Below are positions 12,675 to 25,375 of a stretch of DNA of 64,000 bases, piece after piece. The notes below the pieces were generated by a model that saw only the letters and a program-made list of their open reading frames with translations, searched no databases and was not told where the DNA came from. The position numbers and the translations under genes were made by a program. The DNA comes from Clusia tigrina (Eukaryota; Arthropoda; Insecta; Diptera; Clusiidae), in NCBI GenBank assembly GCA_920105625.2, contig OV050030.1, positions 321,522,368-321,586,367 of the forward strand, in the 5' to 3' direction. Every line of letters starts with the position of its first letter. The first letter of the stretch is position 1.

Positions 12675-15600
12675 AAGACTCTTCGCTACCATACTATGAA
12701 TTCGTAGCGAAGAATGGACATAAATACAAATTTCTACTTGACACCGGTTCCAATAAAAATTACATACAACCAAATCTCATTCGCAGACCACAAAAAAATT
12801 CAAAATTATTTTTTGCAAATTCCATAGCAGGAGAAGTACAAATTTCACACCATGCATATGTAGACATATTTCATGAAGAAATTGAGAAAATCAAATTCTT
12901 CTTACTACCTGGATTAGAAACATTCCACGGTATCATTGGTAATGATACGCTTAAAGAGCTCAACGGGATTATCCATACAGATAAAAATTACTTTATTTTA
13001 AGGAATAGATTAAAATACCCATTAAAACAATTTAAAACGGACTCAGTAAACAACCTAGAAATTAGAACAGATCACCTTCCAAAGCAACAAGAAAAAAGGC
13101 TACAAGCCGTTCTAAAATCATTTCCTACACTTTTCTCTGATCCCGACAAAAAACTTACTTAGACAACAACTGTTCAAGCCGAAATTCGCACTACAACAGA
13201 AACACCAGTATATTCCAAAGCATACCCCTATCCAATGGCACTCAAGGACGAAGTGGAAAGACAAGTCCGAGAGATGCTCGATCAAAACATCATAAGGCCA
13301 TCAAAGTCGCCATACAATTCTCCAGTATGGATTGTCGCGAAAAAAGATGACGCATCCGGCGAAAAAAAATACCGGATGGTGATCGACTACAGGAAATTAA
13401 ACTCTGTAACCATAGCTGATAAGTACCCTATCCCCGAGATAAATGAAGTTTTGTACAATCTCGGTAAAAACGCCTACTACACCGTAATCGATCTTAAGAG
13501 TGGTTTCCACCAGATACCTCTTAAGGAATCTGACAGAGAAAAAACAGCATTCTCTATCAATAACGGAAAATTTGAGTTCAACAGACTCCCATTCGGACTT
13601 AAAAATTCCCCCTCCATTTTCCAACGTGCCCTTGACGACGTTATTAGAGAACATATCGGCGTTAGATGTTATGTCTATATAGACGACATCATTATTTTCG
13701 GCAAAACGGAAGACGAACACTTCAGAAATCTTCAAATGGTCTTTGAAACCCTAGAAAAAGCCAACTTCAAAGTCCAATTGGACAAATGCGAGTTTCTGAA
13801 ACAGGAAGTTGAGTTTTTAGGTTTTATCGTCTCACAGAACGGTCTCAAAACCAACCCTAAAAAAGTTAAGGCTATTATAGAAATCCCTCAACCAAAAACG
13901 CTAAAAGATTTAAGGTCCTTCCTGGGAATGACCGGATACTACCGCAGATTTATAAAAGGATATGCCGACTTGGTAAAACCGTTAACTTCTCTCCTACGAG
14001 GAGAAAACGGACGCCTGTCCAAAAATATCTCCAAAACAAAACCAATCAATATGAATAGCGAAGCAATTGAAGCATGGAATAAGGCAAAAAGTTGTCTAAT
14101 CTCCGAAGATGTTATGCTCTCATATCCCGATTTTCGAAAATGTTTTGAATTAACAACAGACGCTTCTAACCAAGCTCTAGGAGCGGTGCTCTCACAAGAC
14201 TCAAAGCCAATTATATTCCTATCCAGGACATTGAGTAAAACCGAAGAGTCGTATGCAACGAACGAGAAAGAGATGCTCGCCATAATATGGGCTCTAACAT
14301 CTCTACGCAGTTTCCTTTACGGGTCTAGAAAAGTCAAAATTTATACAGACCACCAGCCGTTGACATACGCGCTGAGTAACAAAAACAATAACTCAAAAAT
14401 GAAACGCTGGAAAAGCCTTTTAGAGGAATATAACTACGAGTTGCAATATAAACTAGGCACAACTAACGTTGTCGCGGACTCGCTATCTCGTCCTCCACCT
14501 ACACAAGTTTTTTCTCTCACACCTACAGAACACAGTGATGACAGCTCATCACACAATTTAATTCCATCCGTCGAAACTCCTATCAAAGCCTTTAAAAATC
14601 AAATTTTTCTTAAAATAGACGAATCCTCAACATACCGATTTAAAATAGTTTTTCCCGGATATCACCGCCATATAATTACCGAACCTTTATACAATCAAGA
14701 GAAACTAATTAACATCTGCAAAAGATATCTGAATCCATCAGTTATAAACTGTATTCAAACACAAGAAAGTATTATGGGAATATTGCAGGAAGCGTACCCA
14801 CAACACTTTAGCAATTACAAAATAAGATTTACACAAATCCTCGTAGAAGACATAGTCAACGAGCAACAACAAGAAGATATAATTATTAATACACATAATA
14901 GAGCACATAGGAACGCGAAAGAAAACAAACTACAAATCTTAAAAGCATATTATTTCCCAAGTATGAACAATAAAATCCAAAGAATAACAAAAAGTTGCGT
15001 AACTTGTAAACAGCAGAAATATGAAAGGCATCCCAACCAACCGAAATTAAGCGAGACACCCATACCCAACTATCCTGGTCACACATTACACATAGATATT
15101 TACTCGACAGACAAAAAACTTGTAATGACTAGTCTAGATAAATTTACGAAATACGCCCAAACTAAAATAATACCTGGAAAATCAATAGAAGACATAAGAA
15201 GACCCCTTAGAGACTTATTATTTTTTTACGGCATTCCAAAATCAGTAATAATAGATAACGAAAAATCCTTAAATTCAGCAACCATAATGTTTATGATGAA
15301 AGATGAGTTAGGAATAAATGTTTACGTCACTCCCCCATATAAGAGCGAAATCAATGGGCAAGTCGAACGATTTCATTCGACTTTGTCAGAAATAATGAGA
15401 TGTCTCAAGTCTGACGGGACAAACAGGAACTTCGAGGAACTTCTAGAAAGGTCCACAAATGAATATAACCATAGCATCCATTCTACTACTGGAAGAAAAC
15501 CAGTAGACCTTTTCTTCGGTAGAACCGTTGATTTCAGCCCACAAGATTACGAAAAAACTCGACAGGACAACATAGAAAAACTAAAACAAAAACAGCAAAC

Positions 15601-15799
15601 TGACTTACGATATCACAACAAAAAGAAACACACAATCAAGGATTATATACCAGGACAAGTAATCTACGTAAAGCAAAACAAAAGATTAGGAACAAAACTG
15701 TCAGCAAAATTCAAAGAAGAAATAGTAAAAGAAAATAGAAATACTACAGTAGTTACAGAATCAGGAAAAATAGTTCACAAAAGCAACATACGCAACTAA
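12668..15799 (+). CDS. pol: Pol: protease, reverse transcriptase, RNase H, integrase (one nonsense codon)
   Basis: Pol is in the -1 frame relative to gag. Protease: active site FLLDTGSN from about 12731. Then an in-frame TAG at 13160-13162 breaks the frame in the protease-RT linker. The 854-codon remainder (13235-15799) carries the RT, with VIDYRKLNS, FHQIPL, LPFGLKNSP and the YIDD catalytic box at about 13676-13687. It continues with RNase H (LTTDASNQALGAVLSQ, about 14149), and an integrase with an H-H-C-C zinc finger ending CVTCKQ (about 15000) and a D-D-E core: HIDIYSTD, VIIDNEKS and INGQVERFH. Apart from the TAG the gene looks complete for this family. Whether the stop is a fixed mutation, a sequencing error or is read through cannot be told here. 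I do not propose a repair. Confidence 0.88.
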
Positions 15800-15829
15800 G
15801 TTCTCTTATAAACAATTATAATTTTCCAG
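15800..15829 (+). promoter_or_regulatory. pol-env junction with splice acceptor
   Basis: Short pyrimidine-rich stretch ATAATTTTCCAG ending at 15829, directly before the open env frame. It is the candidate acceptor for the leader donor at 10965. Confidence 0.6.
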
Positions 15830-17374
15830 ACCATATGCAACGCAGAAATACAAATACTGGACTACACGAATTCACAACTAATCACGATAGACACAGGAAC
15901 GGCTAGACTGCAGACAGGAACATATAAAATCATCCACGTGATCGAATTTGAAAAATATCAAACGTTTATTGACGAAACGGAAATAGCAATAAAGAGAACA
16001 ATGAAAGAAAATCACTCCTTATATCCTTTCCTACTCCATACCATATCCCAGATCCGAAATAATATCGATAGAATGATACCTAATAAAAGGACACAACGGT
16101 CACTAGATTTTATAGGCACAACATGGAAATGGATCGCAGGGAATCCAGACCATGCTGATTTTAATATTATCGAAGAAAAAATTAATAACGTTTTAGAAAA
16201 CAATAATAAGCAATTTATTATAAATAAACTTACAATTGAACAAATTAATAAATTAACAAAAATAACAAACGATATTTCAAAGAATATGAAAAACGAAAAT
16301 ATCTTTAAAGAAGAATTTATTTTGAAAATAAAATATCAACTAGAAATAATAAAAGAAGAAATTGTGAACATAGAATATGCCTTAAATTGGGCCAAAGCAG
16401 GAATAGTTAACTCTTTCATATTGTCAAATGAAGAAGTCAATATCACAAAAATCTTTATTGAGAAAGAAGAGGCCCCATACTCGAATATAGAAGAGGCTCT
16501 CGAATTTGCAGATATAAAAATAGCCAGCAATAGGACAACTTTGATTTATATAATTAATATACCTACCACTACATATAATCACTGTAATAAAATTATGATA
16601 AAGCCCATAGAAAAAGGCAATGTTATTAATAAAATTGATTATGAAAACATTTTGAATTGCAATAATAAATTGTATGGAATAAAGAATAACTGTAAAACCT
16701 ATAATAAGTTATCAATTTGCCCATATGGCAATATAATAGACATAAGTAATACTTCATGCATACCAAATCTAATAAAAAGTCGACCGGAGAGGTGCACAAT
16801 AATTAACAACCAACATGTTCCTGACGTAGAAGAAATCTCAACAGGTCTCTTGCTTCTTAACCAATATAATGGGTCATTAATAATGAACAATGAAACTATA
16901 CCACTTAAAGGAAGTTTTATAATAAGCTACCAAAACACGAGCGTAGAAATCAACAATAGAACATATTCGACAAAAGAAGTTAGTATTCATAAGCCACTGC
17001 CGGCATTACTACAACCAACCTCCAAATCAAAAGCAGTTGAGGAAATCCTGTCATTAGAAATGATCAAGGAATTGAATATTAATAATACTGAACATATTAA
17101 TTTACTAGAAAATAGTAACGAAATTTCGCTAGCTGCTAACTTAACTCTAACAACCTTGGTAATTATTTTAATAATCATTATAGCCAGGAAAACCTGTTTT
17201 TCAAAAAAATGGCAACAGATAAAAATCATCAGGATATCAAGGGATAAACTAAAAAAGGATAACAAATCGCCACTAGATTGTACGACAGCAAAAACTCCCG
17301 AACTATCAATTTCCACAATAGAAGGCCTAAATCAAATTTTCAACAAGGAAACCATTTCAAACGAGGACGTTTGA
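15830..17374 (+). CDS. env: Env glycoprotein, baculovirus-F-like (main exon)
   Basis: Open frame of 514 codons from the splice acceptor to a TGA at 17372. It has no convincing ATG of its own near its start, which supports the spliced leader at 10926. Features visible: the end of a signal peptide at the exon start; a furin-type site RTQR about 16088-16099 followed by a hydrophobic fusion-peptide-like stretch; many Asn-linked glycosylation sequons; a cysteine-rich middle (about 16620-16800); one strong transmembrane segment near 17130-17190; and a basic cytoplasmic tail. This is the layout of insect errantivirus Env, a membrane fusion protein in the baculovirus F family. No frameshift or stop seen. 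Related families are known to be infectious in some flies; nothing here shows that for this copy. Confidence 0.82.
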   Translation, partial: TICNAEIQILDYTNSQLITIDTGTARLQTGTYKIIHVIEFEKYQTFIDETEIAIKRTMKENHSLYPFLLHTISQIRNNIDRMIPNKRTQRSLDFIGTTWKWIAGNPDHADFNIIEEKINNVLENNNKQFIINKLTIEQINKLTKITNDISKNMKNENIFKEEFILKIKYQLEIIKEEIVNIEYALNWAKAGIVNSFILSNEEVNITKIFIEKEEAPYSNIEEALEFADIKIASNRTTLIYIINIPTTTYNHCNKIMIKPIEKGNVINKIDYENILNCNNKLYGIKNNCKTYNKLSICPYGNIIDISNTSCIPNLIKSRPERCTIINNQHVPDVEEISTGLLLLNQYNGSLIMNNETIPLKGSFIISYQNTSVEINNRTYSTKEVSIHKPLPALLQPTSKSKAVEEILSLEMIKELNINNTEHINLLENSNEISLAANLTLTTLVIILIIIIARKTCFSKKWQQIKIIRISRDKLKKDNKSPLDCTTAKTPELSISTIEGLNQIFNKETISNEDV

Positions 17375-17377
17375 ACT

Positions 17378-17389
17378 TAAAGGGGGAGA
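17378..17389 (+). promoter_or_regulatory. Polypurine tract
   Basis: TAAAGGGGGAGA directly before the 3' LTR start at 17390, the expected primer position for plus-strand synthesis. Confidence 0.8.
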
Positions 17390-18944
<1,555 letters not shown>

Positions 18945-19583
18945 AATGTAATTGCAAAACCTGGAAAGCCGGAAGAAGTTTCATCGTATAGGCCGATCGT
19001 TCTGCCGATTATTTCCAAAGTTTTTGAAAGGTCCTTTTGAGTAAGCTTAAGCCAATACTGCTTAAGAAAGAACTCATACCTAATCACCAATTCGGGTTTC
19101 GAGAGCACCATGCTACTATCGAAAAAGTACATATAGTCTATGATGTAAGAAATGCTCTCGAACAGGGTAAATTTTGTACTGCAGCATTCCTTGATATCAC
19201 ACAAGCGTTCGATAAAATTTGGCACCCTGGCATACTGTTCAAACTAAAGAAGTCACTGCCTCAAACATATTTTGATATTTTAAAATCATATCTTCAAGAG
19301 CGCCATTTCAGTGTGAAATTTACGTCAGAAACTACCACAATTTTCCCAATTAAAGCGGGTGTTCCACAGGGAAGCGTATTATGTGTTGTGCTTTACAGTG
19401 TTTTTACAGCAGATCCACCCCTGACAGAGAAAAAAAGGAAATTGAAACATATGCTGATTATACCGTTATAATGGGTACAAATACTAATCATTTAACGGCA
19501 GCAATCCAACTACACATCGATAAATTTCAAATTTGGTTTGGCACATGGAGAATGAGGGGCAACGCTACTAAATCAGTACAAGT
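18945..19583 (+). pseudogene. Jockey-like LINE reverse transcriptase relic, 5' half of a split copy
   Basis: Fragments of a non-LTR reverse transcriptase in shifting frames: AKPGKPEEVSSYRPIVLP, NHQFGFREHHATIEKVH, AAFLDITQAFDKIWHPG, and AGVPQGSVL at about 19350. These are RT motifs 1-4 of Jockey-clade LINEs. The YADD region follows, degraded (about 19450), then QVTFP at 19578-19592. There the sequence is interrupted by the LOA-like LINE and resumes at 24803. Frameshifts near 19040 and 19430 mark it as dead. Confidence 0.85.
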
Positions 19584-19595
19584 AACTTTCCCTTT
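19584..19595. repeat. Target-site duplication, left copy (AACTTTCCCTTT)
   Basis: Identical 12 bp recurs at 24791-24802 on the other side of the LOA-like LINE. A shared T before it makes 13 bp if counted. It marks the exact element borders. Confidence 0.9.
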
Positions 19596-19708
19596 CCTTC
19601 GTGAAGAGCAGTCACCTTGTCGGGGTACGAAGGCTTAAGGGATTGCAATGGCGCAATGGGTTAGGATGGCGGAGTTTCGGCTCTAATAGGATTACCCTAG
19701 CCGGACTG
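19596..19708 (+). ncRNA. Possible HDV-like self-cleaving ribozyme at the LINE 5' end
   Basis: The first seven bases of the element, CCTTCGT (19596-19602), pair perfectly with ACGAAGG (19627-19633), as P1 would. Immediately 5' of that strand GGT (19624-19626) pairs with ACC (19614-19616) around a 7-nt loop TTGTCGG, as P3/L3 would. CAGTC (19609-19613) can pair with GACTG (19704-19708), as P2 would. HDV-like ribozymes at the 5' ends of R2 and LOA-type LINEs are known. P4 and the catalytic cytosine are not clearly placed, so this is tentative. Confidence 0.4.
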
Positions 19709-19825
19709 ACTACTGCGGAGTGATCCAACTAAGAACTGTCTCCCTCCTAATCCAGGGTGTTCTTGGGATCGTGCCCATTGGATGTTGTTTTGCAGCCAGG
19801 AGGTTAATTAGGATGTATCCTAACT
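19709..19825 (+). other. LINE 5' UTR
   Basis: Untranslated sequence between the possible ribozyme fold and ORF1. No gene. Confidence 0.5.
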
Positions 19826-21123
19826 GTGGTGGCCTTGCTGTGGTACGGGGCGCTACCACAGTTGACCAACCCATTCCCCTTTCAAATTTTTGGCTGCCTT
19901 AGCTTGATTAATCGAGCGGGTGGCCGTAAGAACCAGATGTATAATTTAAAAAAAAAAAAAACTGACGTGCGGTCTCTAAACGCTATTTCGGATGGGCATC
20001 CAAAATCCTCTGCACACTCTGCGGCGGCTATTGTAGCTAAGGACGACCAGCCTGGCACAAGCAAAGCCACGTGCTGCGATAGTGTTGCTAAACAAGGAAC
20101 CAAAAGGTTATACAAGGTAAAAAGGCGTGCTCTCCGGACGGTGGAACGCTTGTCTCGGATCCCAGAGAAGGAGAGGACGGTGAAGCAGAAGGCTTCCCTC
20201 GAGTGGGCGACGAAAGTCGTGATGGAGTCTCAAGCTCCAACACAACAGACTACAAAACGTCAACGGTCCCTAGAAGAGACCACCCACCCGGACCCAAAGA
20301 AGTTTAAAAAGCGCGGTACTGTCACCACGAAAGCCATCAGCGAAGTGCTGAAAGGACACCAGGTCATGGCGGTCATAGATCGTAATGACCCGGATGGCAG
20401 TATCGCTCCTGAGTGCTGGAAAAAGGTAGAAGTAAGCCTCTCAAGGCTCTACCTCCAGCTTTTGAAGGAATTCCCAGGTGGATTTCCCTCTTTTCGCGAC
20501 AGCGGATGGCATCAGGGCCACGCGACCTTTATAAGATTGCGATCTCCAGGAAAGGGGAAGCATGGCCAGGCGCAAGGCTCGAAGTCGTACCTAGGGAGTT
20601 GATCCCTAGTAGACCTAGAGCGCGCGCGTGGATCCCAGCCGAACCGTCTGACCCTGAGGCTATCCTGGAGATTTTTAGGTTAAGCAACCAGCAGCTCCCG
20701 ACTAATAATTGGAAGGTTACTAAGGTAGAGGGACCAAGAGGGGATTACTGGTCAATAACCCTTGTGGTGAAAGCCGAATCTCTGGCTACTCTATCGAAAT
20801 CCAATTGGGACGTGGGCTATGGCTTCTCATCCACAAGCCTTAAGGTCTACAAAAAGGACGAGCAACCGTCTTACACGGATCAAGCGGTATTGAATCCCTC
20901 AGGGGTAACTGCTGATCCTGCTGCTGCTGAGAACTCCGCCATGCACCCGAAACGCAGTGACTCTATGTCAACTGTGGGGGGTTTCGAGAGTCTCCTAGGG
21001 ACAACCACACTCAGTGAGGAGGAAGTCCTTCTGGAGTCAGACTCGGAGTCTGAGGCTGATGTCACGGTGGTGGAGGTGACCAGCGCTACAAGTAGCAGAG
21101 ATGCTACGAATAGTGCAGATTAA
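19826..21123 (+). pseudogene. LOA-like LINE ORF1 (gag-like), frameshifted
   Basis: Nucleic-acid-binding ORF1 protein, in two overlapping frames. The first (to 20602) is basic and holds QVMAVIDRNDPDGSI and DSGWHQGHA. The second (from about 20515) holds RDLYKIAISRKGEAWPGARL and IPSRPRARAWIP. The two halves are consecutive parts of one conserved ORF1 domain, so a frameshift or small deletion lies at about 20510-20530. The C-terminal end is acidic and Ser-rich and overlaps the start of ORF2 by 23 bp. The start codon is uncertain; the segment before about 19975, including an A13 run, may not be coding. ORF1 proteins of this group coat LINE RNA. Confidence 0.75.
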
Positions 21124-24100
21124 CCTCCATCACTCGAAGGCGGCGTCTGCCAGCCTTCAGCTCCGTCTTGCAAAAGGCGGAGTAGACGTTGTCCTGATCC
21201 AGGAACCCTGGACACACGGGGACTTGGTATGTGGTCTCAGGACTGAAAATTATAGCTTGCTGTATACCGTAAGTGAAGGAAGACCTAGGTCTTGTATCCT
21301 CATTAGGAATAATGTTAGCTCATTTATTCTCCCCAATTACAGCAACAAGGATTTAACGGCCGTCTGCCTGGAAACTGGCAAAGGACGGTACTGGTTGGTC
21401 TCGGCCTATATGGCGCATTACCATGAGATCCTTCCAGAAGCCAACGTACAGAAGCTTGTTGTGGATGCAAAGGCTCAACGGGTGGCTGTTATTATTGGAT
21501 GCGATGCCAATGCGCACCATGATATCTGGGGAAGCACGGATGTCAATGAACGAGGTGAGTCATTATATGAATATATTGTAACGACTAACCTTTCTGTATG
21601 CAATAAGGGGTCAGAACCCACTTTTATTACTGCTAATAGGCAAGAACTCCTAGACTTAACCCTTGCCTCCGAATCAATTTTTGATCGGATCTCAAATTGG
21701 AGGGTTCTAGAGGAACATTCCTTTTCGGATCATAGGTTAAATCAGTTTGATCTTCTAGATAGTCTACCTAGCCCTAAGGCTTTTAGAAATGTCAGGAAAG
21801 TAAACTGGGACCTCTACAAGGTGACTGTAGCTAGACTACTACCTCAGAACCCCACAAGCACAAGCACGTGTGACGAAATTGATAGGTCTGTGGAGGTTCT
21901 AACGGTTGCTCTTAATAAGGCTCTATTGGTCTCTTGCCCCCTCAGAAGACCCAGGGAGAAACAAAAACCCATATGGTCGGGGGAGGAAATTAGGGGGCTA
22001 AGACAAAACTGTAGGAGACTTTTCAACAGCGCAAAGAAGTCTAGAGATAGTGCAGACTGGGCTTTATATAAGGCAGCACTCAGAGCCTTCAAAAGTAAGC
22101 TTAGGAAAGCACAGAGAGAATCGTGGAGGAACTTTTGCGGTGACGTAGAAGATATTTCTGAGACGTCCAGGTTGAGGAAGATCCTATCAACTGCTCAAAT
22201 GGTACCTGGTTACCTGAGGAGGGAAGATGGATCCTGGACTTCTAATAGTAATGAGACTCTAGAGCTTCTTCTGGAGACTCACTTCCCTGGTTGCTCGAGC
22301 ACCATTCCGCGGAGAACGAAGCACAGCGGGAATGTAGTTGAAGTCAACTCAGACATAGTCACGAAACCAACATTGCAATGGGCTATCCATAGCTTCAAAC
22401 CATTTAAAGCATCTGGCCCAGATGGTGTAGCTCCAATAGAAATTCAACAGTCAGAGTATCTTATAATAGAGTGGCTGTTAAACATCTATAATAGTTGTCT
22501 TGAATTAACGTATATTCCAGACTCATGGAAGCATGTGATGGTAATTTTTATACCCAAGGCCGCCAAAAGCTCGCACACAGCTCCAGGGGACTTAAGACCC
22601 ATTAGTCTGTCCTCCTTCTGTCTAAAAATCCTGGAAAGGTTGTTAGATATTCATCTGAGGCTCACTATAGACAGACAGAAGCTGTCAGTCTCTCAGCATG
22701 CCTACGTTAAGGGTAAATCGGTGGAGACCGCTTTACACTCCTTAGTCTCTAGGATTGAGTGCTCCCTGCACAACAAGGAGTTCTCCCTAGTGGCTTTCCT
22801 GGACATTGAGGGAGCTTTTAACAATATCAAATCAGACGCAATAGTCGCAATAGTAGATGTGCGATGCGAGACTTGGAGGTGGAACCCGCCATTAGCAGGT
22901 GGATTAAAAAATGCTTAGTAGCAGGATAATCAATTCACAGCTGGGGGCGGCGTCGGCCAAGAAGTCCGTGTGCAGAAGCACACCTCAAGGTGGAGTTCTT
23001 TCACCCCTACTCTGGAATCTTGCGGTAAATCAGCTGCTTGTTCGACTGGAGAGGGAAGGGTGCAAGGTGGTTGAGTTTGCGGATGATGTTGCTATTAGTA
23101 TCTCGGGTAAATATATATCTACTTTGAGGGACTTGATGCAAAACATGCTGAACATTCTCTCTAAATGGACTACTGACTGTGGGTTGGGGGTTAATCCGAC
23201 CAAGACTAAGCTGGTACTCTTCACTAGGAAGTATAAAATTCCTCAATTTATAGCTCCAAAACTAATGGGTGTAGATATTGACCTTGTCGAGGAGGCTAAA
23301 TATCTGGTCGTGATCCTAGATAGGAAGCTGAATTGGAAGGCCAATATAAGCGAGCGCGTTAGGAAGGCTCAGGTAGCTCTGTACTCTTGCAAAAGAGTCA
23401 TAGGCAAAAATGGGGATTACAGCCTAAGGTAGCCTATTGGATTTATACAGCTGTGGTACGACCAGTCCTTTTCTATGGGGTGCTTGCTTGGTGGACAGCC
23501 CTAAGTAAGTCCACATACAATAGGCTGATAACAAAGGTACAAAGAACGGCAGAGGCATTCATAAGTAGTGCCATTAGAACGACTCCAACGGCAGCATTGG
23601 ATATTATGCTCAATATGCTGCCTGTTAGGGTTTTTGGCGAAAAAATGGCTGCAAACTCAGCTATCAGACTAAAAGCTACGCATCAATGGGATGCCAGGAA
23701 TATAGGTCATGCGTCCATTTTAAGACATTTTGAGGGTATTCCTGACTCTTTCGACTACATCACACCAATGTACGCCTTCAATGGTATGTGTAAGATCTCC
23801 ATTCCCTCCAGGGACGAATGGAAGGATGACATCCCCCCTCATGTAGAAGGGGTTCACATCTACACAGATGGATCCAAACTACAGAGTAGGGTGGGAGGTG
23901 GTGTATTCTCAGAAGATTTGGATATTAACATGTCCTTTAGGATTCCCGACCACTGCAGTGTTTTTCAGGCAGAGGTCGCGGCTATAGAGGCAGCACTATC
24001 TTGGCTAAGGAAGAAGAAGATATCTGGACTTGATATTTGCATTCTGTCTGACAGCAAAGCTGCTTTGCGCTCCCTGGATTCGGTTATTATCACCTCAAAA

Positions 24101-24697
24101 GCCGTCAAGAGCTGCCGCAAATCTTGAGACGAGATAGCTAAGCAGACCCGTCTGCATCTGTGCTGGGTTCCCGGTCACAGAGATATTCCAGGGAACTGCA
24201 AGGCGGATGAACTTGCCCGTGAGGGTACTACCATACCGATGGAACCAGATAGGTCGCAATTCGGTATTCCTATTGCCACATGTAAGCTCTTAATAAATAC
24301 AATATCCTCAGGAACAGCGGGCAGGCGCTGGTCTGAACTTTCAGGATGTAAAATAGCTAGACAAACCTGGCCAGAGATAAATGTCAAGCGCTCTAAGGAC
24401 CTACTGGCTCTAAATAGACAAAGCATAGGTCCCGTGATTAGCGTCTTAACGGGACACTGGACTCTAGGCACACACGGGTGTAGGCTGGGGATCGCCTCTA
24501 ATGACTTCTGCAGGAGTTGCATGGACGAGGAGGAGGAAGAGTCTACTGCTCACCTGTTGTGCACGTGTCCAGCTTTGTCCAGAAGGAGGCGCACTTTCCT
24601 AGGCGACTACTTTTTGGACTCCTTGGGAGATATCTCAAAAAAAAATATTAGCTCCATCAACAGCTTCATTAAAAGCTCCAAATGGCTGGACCTTTGA
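21101..24697 (+). pseudogene. LOA-like LINE ORF2: endonuclease, RT, RNase H (three frameshifts)
   Basis: The endonuclease starts with MLRIVQINLHHSKAAS and has QEPW, GCDANAHHDIWGS and the SDH motif (EEHSFSDHR, about 21718). The RT follows (ASGPDGVAPIE, DLRPISLSS, VAFLDIEGAFNNI). A short insertion at about 22840 shifts the frame. The sequence continues at 22911 with TPQGGVLSPLLWN and the catalytic FADDV (about 23076). A second shift lies near 23395. From there come a thumb segment and RNase H with YTDGSK (about 23860), FQAEVAAIEAAL and SDSKAALRSL. A third shift near 24120 precedes WVPGHRDIPGN and a Cys/His end (CRSCMDEEEEESTAHLLCTCP, about 24510-24570). ORF2 normally nicks target DNA and reverse-transcribes the LINE RNA. 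This copy is inactive, but the frameshifts are few, so the insertion is fairly recent. Confidence 0.88.
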
Positions 24698-24790
24698 AAG
24701 GGATGGGACCTGCTGTCCCATGCGGTATCACAAAGGGTCAATGTTGGCCTAAGTGCGTCCTTTTCGGGTGGCCGCTTTACCTACCTACCT
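24698..24790 (+). other. LOA-like LINE 3' UTR and ACCT tail
   Basis: Short 3' UTR ending GGGTGGCCGCTTTACCTACC and further ACCT units. The same terminus closes the copies at 47230 (minus) and 51055 (plus). Confidence 0.8.
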
Positions 24791-24802
24791 AACTTTCCCT
24801 TT
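24791..24802. repeat. Target-site duplication, right copy (AACTTTCCCTTT)
   Basis: Exact match to 19584-19595. Confidence 0.9.
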
Positions 24803-25375
24803 GAAAAGGGTCGCCCATTGTTTCAGGCAGAAGATGTCAAATATCTTGGGTTACAAAACGGAAACAACTGGGCATCAAACTTAGCGCAATGTATTGGTTG
24901 ATGGGTTACAACTCTAATCTAACATTGAATAATAAAATTCTGCTTTATAAAAGTACACTAAAACCTATATGGACATAAGGAATTCAGTTCTGGGGCGCAT
25001 ATTTTGGAAATATACCAATCAAAACTATTGCTAATGGTTGTCATCGCACCATGGTTTGTCAGTAACAGGATACTACGAAACGACCTTCATATACCGACAG
25101 TCCTCGTAGAAATAAAAACACATATCACTAAATACTGGGCACTCTAACGTACTAGCGCTAAATCTGCTGGCATCAAACGCATCGACGCGCAGACTTAATC
25201 GAGCAGCTCCCTTGGACTGGGGTCTAGAAAATGTTTCATATTTTATTTTCTTTTGTAAATAATGTAATCATGATAATGTGATAATGATAATGATCTAATA
25301 ATGAGGACAAATATTGAAAATGTAATAATGATAATATTGTACACAACTTTATTGTAAATATTATATGAAAGGATA
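24803..25375 (+). pseudogene. Jockey-like LINE relic, 3' half of the split copy
   Basis: Resumes the frame lost at 19595: QAEDVKYLGLQNGNNWASN follows QVTFP after the insertion is removed. It continues with the thumb-region pattern of Jockey-type ORF2 and stops, then a 3' UTR with repeated ATAATG units from about 25260 to 25340. Several stop codons show decay. Confidence 0.75.

Larger units (their letters stand above)
19596..24790 (+). mobile_element. LOA/I-group LINE, full length but frameshifted
   Basis: A 5.2-kb non-LTR element flanked by a perfect target duplication. It has a 5' UTR, ORF1, ORF2 (endonuclease, RT, RNase H, CCHC-like end) and a 3' terminus ending in repeated ACCT units (TTTACCTACCTACCT). 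An APE endonuclease together with RNase H fits the LOA/I group. Three further fragments of the same or a very similar family are at 47230-49273 and 50603-51055. Confidence 0.88.
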
